DNA of 54,526 nt from Spirochaetota bacterium (GCA_016934265.1 JAFGTF010000124.1:1-54526), one strand, 5' to 3'. Counted from the first letter of the stretch, positions 1 through 9,285 are shown. Notes: generated from the sequence alone by a model not told the origin. Numbers and translations: made by a program.

Positions 1-75
1 CTTTACGCCACTGATATATTTTTATTGGCATAATTTACAAATTTCTTATTATTTGGACAAATGAAACCTTTTTAG

Positions 76-1110
76 AGTGAACTCAAACTTGATAAAGAAG
101 ATGAAAATCTGCAACACATTCAAGACATAAAGAAAGCAGGCGAAAGAGCCGCAAAGTTGACTCGTCAATTACTTGCTTTTAGTAGTAAGCAAGTGTTAAA
201 GCCAGAGGTATTGAACCTAAATACTTTAATAAAAGAGCTGGGGAAAATGATACCTCACGTTATTGAAGAAAATATCATTTTCAAGACTAATCTCAAATCA
301 GATACCGGTAACATTAAAGCTGATCCTGTGCAGATGGAACAGATTATTATGAACCTCGTGGTCAACGCTCGTGATGCAATGAAAACAGGCGGGAAACTAA
401 CTATAGAAACTGCCGATGCCTTTTTTAACAAAGAATATATTGATCATCATATGACAGTAAAAACAGGGTCATATGTGATGCTTGCAATTAGTGACAATGG
501 CGAAGGAATGGATCAGGAAACTCAGGAACATATTTTTGAGCCCTTTTTTACTACGAAAGAAGAAAAAGGGACAGGACTGGGTTTATCAACTGTTTATGGT
601 ATCGTAAAACAAAGTGGTGGGAACATCTGGGTATACAGCGAACCGGGGAAGGGGACAACATTTAAGATCTATTTCCCAAGAGTTGAGGAAGGTGTTGTTT
701 CGAAGAAAAAAGGTGAAAAAGTAATTGAATCTGTAAAAGGGACAGAGACCGTACTGGTAATAGAGGATGAGTCCGCTGTAAGAAACATGATGAGTCTAGT
801 GCTTAGATATAATGGGTATACAGTATTTGAGGCTAGTAACGGAACAGAGGCTCTCTCGATTTTTCATCAGCATAAAGATCAAATTGGTCTCTTACTAACC
901 GATGTTATAATGCCGGGGATGAATGGTAGAGAATTGGCTGATCAAATAACCGCTATAAATCCGAATGTCAAAGTACTATACTCTTCAGGGTATTCGGACA
1001 ACATTATCGTTCATCACGGTATTCTGGAGGAGGGGATTAATTTTCTTCAGAAACCGTTCGCACCTTCTCTTCTTTTAGGCATGGTAAGAAACGTATTGGA
1101 TAAAAAATAG
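76..1110 (+). pseudogene. 5'-truncated hybrid histidine kinase with C-terminal receiver
   Basis: The frame opens right after a TAG at 73-75 and runs into the second half of a HisKA domain (GERAAKLTRQLLAFS). A HATPase domain follows, with N box (NLVVNARDAM), G1 (DNGEGMD), F box (FEPFFTTK) and G2 (GTGLGLS), and then a receiver domain whose phospho-acceptor Asp lies in LLTDVIMPGMNG and whose conserved Lys lies in LQKPF. The family normally carries PAS sensors and an H box with the phosphorylatable His (HDFNNLL type) upstream. Neither is present in the 75 bases left in the window. The only possible start, a TTG at 157, would give a kinase with no His. I infer a decayed remnant, although the ATPase and receiver parts are undamaged. 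The DNA is AT-richer than the genes after 2.8 kb. Confidence 0.7.
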
Positions 1111-1406
1111 CAGCTCTGAATGGGTTTCTATAAATGTTCTCACTATCGAAATTCGCATTTCTACAGATTTCGTAGATTGTCTGGTATCGCCCGGATCCAT
1201 CATATCTGTTTAGTCTCAAATCAATAAAAATGGTCTTCAATGTTCCTGCTGAAATTCCGGACTTCCGTATTATATCTTTAATACAGGGGAGCGTGCAGGT
1301 CTTGTGTCCTTGTATATAGAAAGTCAAGGAGATCCTGATATAGTTTATTGTATCTTCTTCGGGTGGGCTCGATTCAATCATAGGTATAGTTCCCAATCGA
1401 TGTACT
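1111..1406. other. AT-rich spacer, no recognised gene
   Basis: A minus-strand frame stays open here and into the kinase 3' end (Met at 1381), but it has no convincing ribosome binding site and I recognise no family in it. It is probably decayed sequence. Confidence 0.4.
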
Positions 1407-1580
1407 TTATTCTGCAAACATCCACTGTTTGGCCTCCTCGAGTGTCTCGAATACTTCCACCTCGTATGGAGTAGCCTTTCCTTCAAATGTTGTTTGAAAT
1501 ATACATGCCAATCCGTATTCATAATCTGTTATTGCTATTATTGCGGTTTTACCACCCGGCCTTTTAGATCCTTTCTTCAT
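1407..1580 (-). pseudogene. C-terminal fragment of a SpoIIAA/STAS-like paralogue
   Basis: This 57-residue frame aligns over its whole length with the C-terminal half of the intact gene about 400 bases further on. The shared pattern is GGKTAI, then EYG, then a Met/Ile-Phe-Gln-Thr stretch, then LEEAKQW against LEEARQW, ending at a TAA. The N-terminal half of the domain is absent: a stop lies 16 codons before the Met, and the sequence before it does not match. I read it as a truncated duplicate, either a pseudogene or at most a half-domain protein. Confidence 0.65.
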
Positions 1581-1973
1581 TGATATACTAGCCGAGCGAA
1601 ATTCGAGTTTCTTAATTTATTGTATTATAGATAGTTAAAACGCCTACCTTTATTCAATTTAGTATTATAAACCATGTGATTCTATAGATTATTAAAATTG
1701 GCAACAAAAACTCGACATTGGCCATAGCCAATTGTTTGATATTCTTTGGTGTTATGCCAGTCAAATGTGCATAGGAGAAATCCCAGATTATGTTGAGAGA
1801 ATTTGAACCGTTAAAAAAGAGAGTGCGGTGTCGAGTAGGTCCTTCTTTGTTATTTTACCTGTGCATTTGTGAACTGTCAAATCCTGCTGAGGGTAAGTAG
1901 TTGTTTCAATCATGGCCGTTGATGAAAAGATATTAAGATAACGGGCGGGGATAATCAAATTTATTTACTAGAT
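1581..1973. other. AT-rich non-coding stretch
   Basis: No coding frame with a start signal is seen. A short inverted repeat (ATTGGC-cata-GCCAAT) lies near 1717. The stretch separates the broken and intact STAS-like copies and probably contains the eroded N-terminal half of the broken one. Confidence 0.4.
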
Positions 1974-2351
1974 TTATATCTCTACAGAAAGCAGCCACTG
2001 TCTGGCTTCCTCGAGCGTTTTGAATATTTTTGTCTCGAACGGAAGCTTTCTTATTTTAGCCCTGGTTTGGAACATGCGCGCCATACCGTATTCATGATTT
2101 CGCGGCGCTACAATAGCTGTTTTACCTCCCTGCCTATTGGATTTTCTCTGTTGTATTATAGATATAGCCTGCCCTACGTCTTTCGAGGCTGTTTCTCTCA
2201 TTATGGTGTCTGACAGATCCCATAGTACATGAAGGGTAGGAGAGCCTTCATAAAAGGACTGCATGGTATCGAGGATCTCACTTCCTTTTAGGGTACCGGA
2301 GCATATAAAGGTAGTGAGGTTGTGCTGGGCCTCAACAGTTATTCTGATCAT
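1974..2351 (-). CDS. small SpoIIAA/STAS-like protein
   Basis: This 125-residue soluble protein has the look of the SpoIIAA/STAS-like single-domain family. It has an N-terminal beta strand (IRITVEAQHNLTTFICSG), a central LHVLWDLSD strand, a GGKTAIVAP loop with a helix, then FETKIFKTLEEARQWL. I chose the ATG at 2351 because AGGAAGG sits five bases before it; the frame continues upstream for 20 codons without a better signal. No enzyme motif is visible. Members of this fold bind partners or lipids, so a regulatory role is plausible but not shown. Two degraded relatives occur in the window (1407-1580 and about 15.15-15.34 kb), so the family was once multicopy here. Confidence 0.65.
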   Translation of the reverse strand: MIRITVEAQHNLTTFICSGTLKGSEILDTMQSFYEGSPTLHVLWDLSDTIMRETASKDVGQAISIIQQRKSNRQGGKTAIVAPRNHEYGMARMFQTRAKIRKLPFETKIFKTLEEARQWLLSVEI

Positions 2352-2552
2352 CAATGCCTTCCTGATCAGCTGTACGTAACGGTATCGCCTCGTCTTTCTT
2401 TTGAACCCCATTCATGATATTTCGTACAGGTATAATTATTATCGACAGATCCTAAGAACAAAATGCCGGTTTTTCTTCGGCTAAGATACTATATGAAATT
2501 CTTGTTTTTAAGCCGATTCATGGCATTAAGTTAGGACGTGTAGGTTCCCGTC

Positions 2553-2581
2553 TTGACAAAAGTTTTTAATGTAGTGATAAT
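2553..2581 (+). promoter_or_regulatory. strong sigma70-type promoter with no intact gene downstream
   Basis: TTGACA, a 17-base spacer, then GATAAT. Transcription would start near 2588, four bases before an ATG whose frame is broken after six codons. Confidence 0.55.
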
Positions 2582-2591
2582 ACAGTGTTTC

Positions 2592-2736
2592 ATGAATATC
2601 ATTCTTCGATAGCGGTACAATTATCGGTTTTGCAGCTGTAATCGGCAATAGCTCCGCTTTCATCGACTTAAACGACGATTATAATTCCTACGCCCCCGGT
2701 GATGAGGCATGGCTGCTCGCGCTGCTCACACTATAA
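2592..2736 (+). pseudogene. possible frameshifted remnant of a small protein
   Basis: Beginning at the ATG, the frame stops after six codons. Skipping one base near 2607 gives a protein-like run of about 43 residues (GTIIGFAAVIGNSSAF, then an acidic stretch, then WLLALLTL) that ends at TAA 2734-2736. It sits directly behind a good promoter. I do not recognise the family, and chance is a real alternative. Confidence 0.25.
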
Positions 2737-2809
2737 ACCGAGAAATCCGGATGCGGCTGATACCGGCAGGTAGTTCTTCCGCACATGCCTGTCCGGCTGT
2801 ATCCATACG

Positions 2810-3205
2810 TTACCGCGGTCCCGCCCGGCGGAGGCCCCGGCTTCGGCGCCATTGTCTGACATTGGTAAATAAGGAGACTGCGAGCGCTAGAAAAAGCAAT
2901 ATCACCGTTACGGCGTCGACCAGCGTCGCGTTGAGATCCAGACCCGTCATGGAATCTGCGAGAAATTTCGTGTAGGAGTACGTATGCGTGGGGTATCCCA
3001 GCTTTTCTCGTACGAGCCAGTGCCAGTGGGTGGAGGGGCAGTAGCCGAACCCGTACCATATGCCGAGCAAAAACCAGCTCGATACTGTGGCGCCGAGGGT
3101 TATGAGATTGGCAAGCCGCGTGCGTTTCCATATCCAGCCCGATAGGTTGAAGGCGATGAGCCCGGTATGGAACATGAAAAAAAAGATGTTGAGAAACCGA
3201 AGCAT
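2810..3205 (-). CDS. DUF2784-like small membrane protein
   Basis: This is a 131-residue inner-membrane protein with about four hydrophobic segments (roughly residues 3-22, 32-50, 92-113 and flanks). Between them lies a characteristic WYGFGYCPSTHWHW loop followed by YTKFLADSMTGLD, as in DUF2784-type proteins. Function is unknown in the family. The conserved Cys, His and Trp cluster beside the membrane suggests a metal or cofactor site, which is inference. The ATG has AGAGGAG eight bases upstream. The gene is divergent from rpe and has its own promoter. Confidence 0.65.
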   Translation of the reverse strand: MLRFLNIFFFMFHTGLIAFNLSGWIWKRTRLANLITLGATVSSWFLLGIWYGFGYCPSTHWHWLVREKLGYPTHTYSYTKFLADSMTGLDLNATLVDAVTVILLFLALAVSLFTNVRQWRRSRGLRRAGPR

Positions 3206-3243
3206 CCGATATGCTCCTCTGAAACTCGGGGAATGATACCGCT

Positions 3244-3272
3244 ATTGTACCATCATCCGGTGTGGTGTGCAA
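3244..3272 (-). promoter_or_regulatory. sigma70-type promoter of the DUF2784-like gene
   Basis: On the minus strand: TTGCAC, a 17-base spacer, TACAAT. The leader to the ATG at 3205 would be about 30 bases. Confidence 0.6.
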
Positions 3273-3398
3273 CACGGGCGGCGCACCGGTCGTTTCGGCG
3301 GCTCGAACCGCCGTATTGGCTGGAAACGCGCCGTTTTTTATGGCAATTTATACATACGTATACTATCGTTGAGGTAACACGATCCAAGGAGCACGCGA

Positions 3399-4079
3399 AT
3401 GAACCGGCAGAAAATCATCGCCCCCTCGATACTCTCGTGCGATTTTTCGAGGCTCGGCGAAGAAGTGAAGGCGATAGACGACGCGGGTGCGGACTGGGTC
3501 CATGTCGACGTCATGGACGGGCACTTCGTCCCCAATATAACCTTCGGTCCTCTTATCGTTGAGGCCTGCAGGGGCGCCACGTCGCTTCCGATCGACGTGC
3601 ATCTCATGATAGAGAACCCGGATATGTACGTAGGGATGTTTCAGAAGGCCGGCGCGACGTGCATATCGGTTCATGTGGAGACATGTGTACACCTGAACCG
3701 TACGGTAACGGCGATACGCGACCTGGGGGTACGGCCGGGCGTCGTGCTGAATCCCTCGACCCCCCTCTTTTCGCTCGAATGGGTCCTGGAGTACGTCGAT
3801 TACGTGCTCCTCTTGAGCGTGAACCCCGGATTCGGGGGACAGAAGTTCATCCCGAACAGTCTCGAGCGCATAGCCGCACTGCGGCACACCATCGATCAGA
3901 AAGGGCTTCCGGTCCTCATCGAGGTGGACGGCGGTGTGAACGAAGAGACGTTACGGAGTATTTCGGAAGCGGGGGCGAATATATTCGTCGCCGGATCGGC
4001 GATATTCGGTAGTGGGGACTATCGGAAGACGGTAGAGGATTTCAGGGGGCTGATTGCCGGGCGGCTTCGGGAAGGGTAA
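3399..4079 (+). CDS. rpe: ribulose-phosphate 3-epimerase
   Basis: This enzyme interconverts ribulose 5-phosphate and xylulose 5-phosphate in the cytosolic pentose phosphate pathway. The 226-residue length is normal. Visible hallmarks are [13 protein letters not shown] at the N-terminus, the metal and catalytic motif [35 protein letters not shown], and VDGGVNEET with VAGSAIFG forming the phosphate site. The ATG follows AAGGAG by eight bases. The tatD-like gene starts six bases after the stop, so the two are probably one transcript. A candidate -10 (TATACT, 3359-3364) lies just upstream, with a poor -35. Confidence 0.95.
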   Translation: MNRQKIIAPSILSCDFSRLGEEVKAIDDAGADWVHVDVMDGHFVPNITFGPLIVEACRGATSLPIDVHLMIENPDMYVGMFQKAGATCISVHVETCVHLNRTVTAIRDLGVRPGVVLNPSTPLFSLEWVLEYVDYVLLLSVNPGFGGQKFIPNSLERIAALRHTIDQKGLPVLIEVDGGVNEETLRSISEAGANIFVAGSAIFGSGDYRKTVEDFRGLIAGRLREG

Positions 4080-4085
4080 GAAACC

Positions 4086-5003
4086 GTGAAGAAACGGGTT
4101 GAGAACGGGCGACGGCCCAACGGCGAAGAAATGATAAAGCTGCAGAAACTCGTCGACGTGCATACGCACCTCGAGCAGTACGCTCACAAAACACTCGGTA
4201 GTATCCTCAAGCGGGCGGAAGGGGACGGGGTCCGCAGGATCGTGACCTCCGGGATGGACCTCGACACTTCAGTCCTGGCCGTTGAGATAGCAGGCTCCCA
4301 CAGGAACGTCCTCGCGTCCGTCGGAATACACCCATGGATGGCTGCGGACGGTGTTCCGGAAGATAGATACGACAAACTGAAGGAGATCATTCGAAAGACC
4401 GCTGTGGTCGCAGTCGGAGAGATCGGACTTGATTTCGTGGACAACGTGTTTCGTGGAATCAGCTTCCGCGGAAACGAACAGTTATGCAAAGCCCAGATTC
4501 TCGCGTTTGAAACCCAGGTGGAGCTGGCGTGCGAGCTGCGGCTTCCGATGATAGTACATTCACGCGGCGCAAAACCCGCTCTTATTGAAATCCTGAGAAA
4601 TAAGCGTGCGCACAGGGCCGGAGGGGTCATACACAACTTCGACGGGAATGAGAAGGAGGCATCCACGCTCCTGGATATGGGGTTCTTCCTTTCAATCGGC
4701 GGGGCGGTCACCTTTCCGGAGGCGACGGGGGTGCGCGAAGTCTCAAGCCGGCTGCCTCTGGACGGCATGCTGACGGAGACCGATTCTCCGTACATGCCCC
4801 TGTACGGGCAGAGTACGGCTCAAAACGAGCCTTCCAACGTACTGCAGGTAGTGAAGGTGCTTTCAGCGCTTAGAGGAATCAAGGAAGAAAAAGTTGCAGA
4901 AGCCGTTTATTCGAATTTCCTGGCCCTGTTCCCTCCCCGGGAGAATGAGAAGAAAAAGGGGGCGGTCCTGAACCGGAGTGAAACATCACGTTCGGGGCTC
5001 TAA
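4086..5003 (+). CDS. TatD-family metal-dependent DNase
   Basis: A TIM-barrel metallohydrolase of the TatD family, usually a 3'-5' exonuclease or repair nuclease. Metal ligands are visible in VDVHTHLE near the N-terminus, VGEIGLDFV, IVHSRG, IHNFDG and ETDSPYMPL. The GTG at 4086 gives 305 residues. The in-frame ATG at 4131, 15 codons in, would place VDVHTH closer to the end as in most relatives; neither has a clear SD. It follows rpe with almost no gap. Its TAA interlocks with the TAG of the convergent DUF3830 gene, leaving no room for a terminator between the two operons. Confidence 0.85.
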   Translation: MKKRVENGRRPNGEEMIKLQKLVDVHTHLEQYAHKTLGSILKRAEGDGVRRIVTSGMDLDTSVLAVEIAGSHRNVLASVGIHPWMAADGVPEDRYDKLKEIIRKTAVVAVGEIGLDFVDNVFRGISFRGNEQLCKAQILAFETQVELACELRLPMIVHSRGAKPALIEILRNKRAHRAGGVIHNFDGNEKEASTLLDMGFFLSIGGAVTFPEATGVREVSSRLPLDGMLTETDSPYMPLYGQSTAQNEPSNVLQVVKVLSALRGIKEEKVAEAVYSNFLALFPPRENEKKKGAVLNRSETSRSGL

Positions 5004-5434
5004 CGCATCCGCACTTCCACCTGCTCTATCCCGTGCTGCCATATTCTCAAGCCTATATTCTCTATGTCCTTCCACCGGTTCTGGGGTATGCGGGCAAAGA
5101 CATTTACCGGAAGGTAGCCCCTGTGGTCCCTGGTGACCTCGGGGCCGTAGTAGAGGGCAAGAGCCTCGGCCGCATTCTTCCCCTCCTTCTCCCACTCCTT
5201 CCAATATATCACGTCCCCGGTGTTTGTCTGTGCCGTCTGGTTCTCTCTAGGAATTGCAACGCCGCTTTTCACGGGAAAGTTGATCTCCCTTCCTGACCAG
5301 CGCGAGTGGTACACCGTGGCCTGCATGGGAAGCATCTTTTTTATCGCATCTACGGTTACCGGATTCAGTTCGGAAAGAAAGAAAGCCTCGAGCTCTCCGC
5401 CCTTTTCGAAATGGAATACGATTGTTTCGCTCAT
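5000..5434 (-). CDS. DUF3830 protein, last gene of the hydantoinase operon
   Basis: A 144-residue cytosolic protein resembling the DUF3830 family, small proteins with a predicted cyclophilin-like barrel. Recognisable parts are FHFEKGGELEAFFL, HSRWSGREINFP, and GDVIYWKEW with ALALYYGP. No catalytic motif is known. The family is often found next to hydantoinase or oxoprolinase subunits, as here, where its ATG overlaps the stop of hyuB by four bases (ATGA). I infer that it assists or modifies the same substrate pathway, perhaps as a ligand-binding or cis-trans isomerising accessory. Confidence 0.7.
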   Translation of the reverse strand: MSETIVFHFEKGGELEAFFLSELNPVTVDAIKKMLPMQATVYHSRWSGREINFPVKSGVAIPRENQTAQTNTGDVIYWKEWEKEGKNAAEALALYYGPEVTRDHRGYLPVNVFARIPQNRWKDIENIGLRIWQHGIEQVEVRMR

Positions 5435-7206
5435 CTGTTTCCCCCGTACAGTTTTTTCCTTTGCTTTTTCGTTGCCTCGAGGTCCACCGTTGCCGCTTTA
5501 GGTCCGGTCAGGCCGGCCTCGGAGAGAACGACCCCGTAGTCGTCCAGAGCGCTTTGGGGGGAGATATATCCGTTGAGTACATCCTCGAGAACCGACTCGG
5601 GATCGCGCTCCAGCGGGTTTCCGAATCCTCCTCCCCCGCCTGTCCGAAAGCTCACCACTTCGTTTTCATCCAGGGGGAGGTTCGAGATTTTCCGCCATTT
5701 TTCCTCTGTGCCGTCGTTTCTGAATATGACGGTGATATTCGGCTCGGCGTCCTTCCCGCCGAAGAGCCCCCACGGAGGGGTATTCTCGACCCTGTCAGTG
5801 GTCACGGTCAGACCGGCTTTGTGCCCGAGGATTTTATAGTCCCTGATTACACCGAGCCCTCCCCGGTATTTGCCCGGACCACCCGAGTCCTGCCTGAGCT
5901 CGAAGCGCTCGACCCTCCAAGGGTACCGGACCTCGGCGACCTCAACCGGGACGTTGTAAGTGTCCCCCAGGTCCATGGAAAAGAAAGCATGCTCTCCGTC
6001 CTCATACGGCTTCCCGCCGTATCCGCCGGCGTCTCCCTCGGCACACACATAATACTTCTTCGTTCTCGGGTCCGTACCGTAGATGAAGTTCGCCATTGAA
6101 TCGCCGAAGTGGCCCGCCCTCACACGGTCGGGAAGCGCCGGAGCGAGCGCCTTGAGGATGAGGTCCGGAATGGTGGTGGTGGGAACGGGCCACATTGCGC
6201 ACGCGGCGGGGAACTCGGGTTTAAGGAGGCTTCCCTCCGGTATAACGACCTCGAGCGGCCGAAAAAACCCCTCGTTGCACGGCAGGTCAGGAGTGGTGAT
6301 AATCTTGAAGCCGTAGCGCGCGGACGATATCGTGGACGGCTCTGGTACGTTCATCGGTCCCCGGCACTGTGGATCCGTTCCCGTAAAGTCGATGGTCATC
6401 TCATCGTCGTCGACCGTGATCTCGACCCTGACCCATACGTTTACATCCAGCGGCTCATCGTCGTTTCCGTCTCCGTCCAGCAGCGCTTCGGCCCGGTAGG
6501 TCCCGTCCGGGATGCGGCGTACCGCGGCCCTCGCGAGCTTCTCTCCCTGGTCGAGTATCTCACTGATCGCAGCGAGAGTCGCTTCAAGGCCGTAAGTATC
6601 CATAATCTCGTAGAACCGGCTGCTTGCCTTGCGGACAGCGGCGATCATAGCCCTGATATCACCCAGGACGGCGTCGGGTACCCTGGTGTTTGTCCGTATC
6701 AACCTGAATACGTCTTCATTCGGCTTGCCCCCGGACATGAGCTTCACAGGGGGCAGGCGGAAGCCTTCCTGAAACACCTCGGTGGTGTTCGAATACCATC
6801 CCCCCGGATAGATGCCGCCCATATCGACCGTATGCCCGCGGAATGCCGCCCACCCTCGGATTTCGTCGTCGTAAAAGGCCGGGGAAAGCACGGTCAAATC
6901 GGGACAGTGTGTGCCACCGCCGTTGTAGGGATCGTTGCAGAGAATGACGTCCCCGGGATCGAGGTTTTCCCTGCCTATGGTCCTGTATGTGGATTCCACC
7001 GCATAGCCCAGGTTCGCGAGAAAGATGGGGAGGCCGGGGGTCTCGGCGATGAGAGCGGCCTCGCTGTCTAAGACCCCGCAGCTGAAATCGACGACTTCAT
7101 ATAGTATCGGGCTGTATGCCGCCCGCTCGATGGTCCTTCTGATATCGCGGCTGGCGGCAATCAACCTGTTTCTGATGACCTCGAGAGTAATAGGATCTAC
7201 TTTCAT
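5431..7206 (-). CDS. hyuB: hydantoinase/oxoprolinase subunit B
   Basis: The 591-residue HyuB-type subunit hydrolyses a cyclic amide (5-oxoproline, N-methylhydantoin or carbapeptide-like substrates) together with the ATP-using HyuA. Family hallmarks include DPITLEVIRNRL at the N-terminus, CNDPYNGGGTHCPDL, FRGHTVDMGG, DFTGTDPQ, RAGHFGDSM and GGGGGFGNP near the C-terminus. The GTH loop and aspartates would hold the metal site. Both flanking junctions are four-base ATGA overlaps, so it is translationally coupled to hyuA and the DUF3830 gene. The exact substrate cannot be read from sequence. Confidence 0.9.
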   Translation of the reverse strand: MKVDPITLEVIRNRLIAASRDIRRTIERAAYSPILYEVVDFSCGVLDSEAALIAETPGLPIFLANLGYAVESTYRTIGRENLDPGDVILCNDPYNGGGTHCPDLTVLSPAFYDDEIRGWAAFRGHTVDMGGIYPGGWYSNTTEVFQEGFRLPPVKLMSGGKPNEDVFRLIRTNTRVPDAVLGDIRAMIAAVRKASSRFYEIMDTYGLEATLAAISEILDQGEKLARAAVRRIPDGTYRAEALLDGDGNDDEPLDVNVWVRVEITVDDDEMTIDFTGTDPQCRGPMNVPEPSTISSARYGFKIITTPDLPCNEGFFRPLEVVIPEGSLLKPEFPAACAMWPVPTTTIPDLILKALAPALPDRVRAGHFGDSMANFIYGTDPRTKKYYVCAEGDAGGYGGKPYEDGEHAFFSMDLGDTYNVPVEVAEVRYPWRVERFELRQDSGGPGKYRGGLGVIRDYKILGHKAGLTVTTDRVENTPPWGLFGGKDAEPNITVIFRNDGTEEKWRKISNLPLDENEVVSFRTGGGGGFGNPLERDPESVLEDVLNGYISPQSALDDYGVVLSEAGLTGPKAATVDLEATKKQRKKLYGGNR

Positions 7207-9248
7207 ATTCCCTCCTGGCTTTCGGTAATAATGAGGTTACCGTATCTGTCCACCGAGCATGCCTGGCCCGTTTCCACAACCGTGGTGGCTGTGTCCTCCT
7301 CAACGAGCGCGGGTCCGGTGATCATGTTTCCCGCGAGGAGAAGATCGCGCCTGTAAATACCGAAGTCTTCGTAGGACCCGTCTCCGGTATACACTTTCCT
7401 CGATCCGAGGAACGCATCTTTCGCGGGTTCGGCGGATCCTTCGGTGATGAGCTCTAGCACCGGCTTTCTTACCTTCGCGATGCCGGTTGCTGAAAGGGAT
7501 ACGATCTCCTTGGGCTCTTCAGGGGCGTTATGGCCGTACACCTTGAGATGAAGGGCGTCGAAGGCCCGTTCGAGCGCGGGCCTGTCATCCGTTCCGATTA
7601 CAGCAGGGGCCTGTATGCGCAGGGTATGCTCCTGGCCCGAATATCTTAGGTCCATGTCGTACGATACGACAATGTCCTTGCCCCGTATCTTTTCACGCTC
7701 GAAAATATCCATCACCCTGGCCTGAAGCCCCCTGTACATCCCGTTGACCGTGTCAAAGTCCACCTCCGGCATCGGTTTCAGATAGGTCTGGCTGAAATCG
7801 TGTCGCATGTCCGCCATGAGCATTCCCCACGCCGAAAACACGCCGGGGAAGGGCGGAATAATAATCGTCGGTATCGCGAGCTCCCTTGCAATCGCCGAAG
7901 CATGTATGGGGCCCGCCCCTCCGAATGCCACAAGGGCGAACGCCCTCGGGTCGTAGCCCCGCTTGACGGTCATCGATTGCAGGAGTCCGGCCATGTTGAT
8001 GTTCACGATCTTGGTTATTCCGTAAGCGGCTTCGTCGATGCTCAGATCGAAATAGCCGGCGATCTTCTTGATCGCGTCTCTTCCCATCTCGGGCGAGATC
8101 TCCATCTTCCCACCGAGGAAGTATTCCGGGTCGAGGATGGCGCGCTGGAGATTGGCGTCCGTCACCGTAGGTTCTTTTCCACCCCGCATGTAACACGCGG
8201 GGCCAGGCTCGGCGCCCGAGCTCTGCGGCCCCACATGCAGGGCGCCGGCTTCATCGATCCATGCGATACTGCCTCCGCCGGCGCCTATCTCACGCATATC
8301 TACCACGGGAAGCAGAATCGGGCGTCCTTCAACGATATACTGCTCAGTCGTTTCGGGAAGCCCCTCCCTGATTATGGCTGATTTCGCGGTCGTTCCCCCC
8401 ATGTCATAGGTGATGACGTTTTTGTATCCGATCATCCCGGCAAGCTGCGCCCCGCCGATAGCTCCTGCGGAAGGGCCGGACTCCACCATTGCGATCGGCA
8501 TCTCCCGGGCGATGGAGGAAGTCATTATTCCGCCGTTGGACTGCATGATCTGAACGTCGCTCGAAAAACGCCTTTTTGTCACCTCCTCTTCAAGGCTCCG
8601 GAGATATCCCTGGACCACCGGCATCACGTATGCATTCTGCACGGTTGTGCTGGTCCGCTCGAACTCATAGTAGCGTCTCGTAATGAGGTGGGACAGGGAA
8701 ACGGTCGCCCAGGGCATCCTTTCTCTCAGCACGTTTCCTATCAACGTTTCATGGACTGGGTTGGCGTACGCGTTGAGAAGACAGACAGCAACCGATTCTA
8801 TTGCCTCCGCTTTCAACCTGTCAGCCAGGGAATCGAGGGTTTCGGGATCGAGGGCAACGAACACGGACCCATCGGCCAGTATCCGCTCCTGTACCTCGAA
8901 ACAGAGGCGTCTCGGGATGAGGGAGCGAGGCCTTCGGTAGAGCGCGTTGTACATGTCTGTTCGGTTGCTGCGCCCGATCTCGAGCACGTCCCTGAATCCC
9001 TTAGTGGTAACCAGGGCCGTTCTAGCCCCTTTTCCCTCTATCAGCGCGTTTATCACGACGGTGGTGCCGTGCACGAGGAACGCCACCTCCTCGAGGGGAA
9101 CGCCGAACCTTTCCATGCTTTCAATAGTGCCGATTGCCGGATTTTTCGGTGTGGAGGAAACCTTGCTCACCTTGATCGTTCCGGTGCTCTCATCGAGAAG
9201 CACTCCGTCCGTAAAGGTCCCTCCCACATCGGTTCCCAGTCTGTACAT
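7203..9248 (-). CDS. hyuA: hydantoinase/oxoprolinase subunit A (ATP-dependent)
   Basis: A 681-residue partner of HyuB with the actin/hexokinase-like ATPase fold. It activates the ring amide with ATP. Visible motifs are GTDVGGTFTDG at the N-terminus (phosphate 1), HGTTVVINALIEGKG, MVESGPSAGAIGG, ITYDMGGTTAKS (phosphate 2) and ALVAFGGAGPIHA (adenosine site). The ATG is preceded by GGAGGGAG. Position directly behind five transporter genes, with a gap of 37 bases, argues that the transporter imports the substrate. Full family length, no damage seen. Confidence 0.92.
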   Translation of the reverse strand: MYRLGTDVGGTFTDGVLLDESTGTIKVSKVSSTPKNPAIGTIESMERFGVPLEEVAFLVHGTTVVINALIEGKGARTALVTTKGFRDVLEIGRSNRTDMYNALYRRPRSLIPRRLCFEVQERILADGSVFVALDPETLDSLADRLKAEAIESVAVCLLNAYANPVHETLIGNVLRERMPWATVSLSHLITRRYYEFERTSTTVQNAYVMPVVQGYLRSLEEEVTKRRFSSDVQIMQSNGGIMTSSIAREMPIAMVESGPSAGAIGGAQLAGMIGYKNVITYDMGGTTAKSAIIREGLPETTEQYIVEGRPILLPVVDMREIGAGGGSIAWIDEAGALHVGPQSSGAEPGPACYMRGGKEPTVTDANLQRAILDPEYFLGGKMEISPEMGRDAIKKIAGYFDLSIDEAAYGITKIVNINMAGLLQSMTVKRGYDPRAFALVAFGGAGPIHASAIARELAIPTIIIPPFPGVFSAWGMLMADMRHDFSQTYLKPMPEVDFDTVNGMYRGLQARVMDIFEREKIRGKDIVVSYDMDLRYSGQEHTLRIQAPAVIGTDDRPALERAFDALHLKVYGHNAPEEPKEIVSLSATGIAKVRKPVLELITEGSAEPAKDAFLGSRKVYTGDGSYEDFGIYRRDLLLAGNMITGPALVEEDTATTVVETGQACSVDRYGNLIITESQEGI

Positions 9249-9285
9249 AGCTCCCTCCTCGCGAAGTGAATCGTGCGTTTTGTGC

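Noticed and set aside
1037-1522. 161-codon minus-strand frame
   Set aside because: It overlaps the kinase end and the STAS-like fragment in another frame, lacks an SD and has no family pattern; only its part after 1381 remains unexplained.
2688-3275. Long minus-strand frame over the DUF2784-like gene
   Set aside because: Its composition is rich in His, Ser and Arg without fold, and the DUF2784-like frame has SD and promoter.
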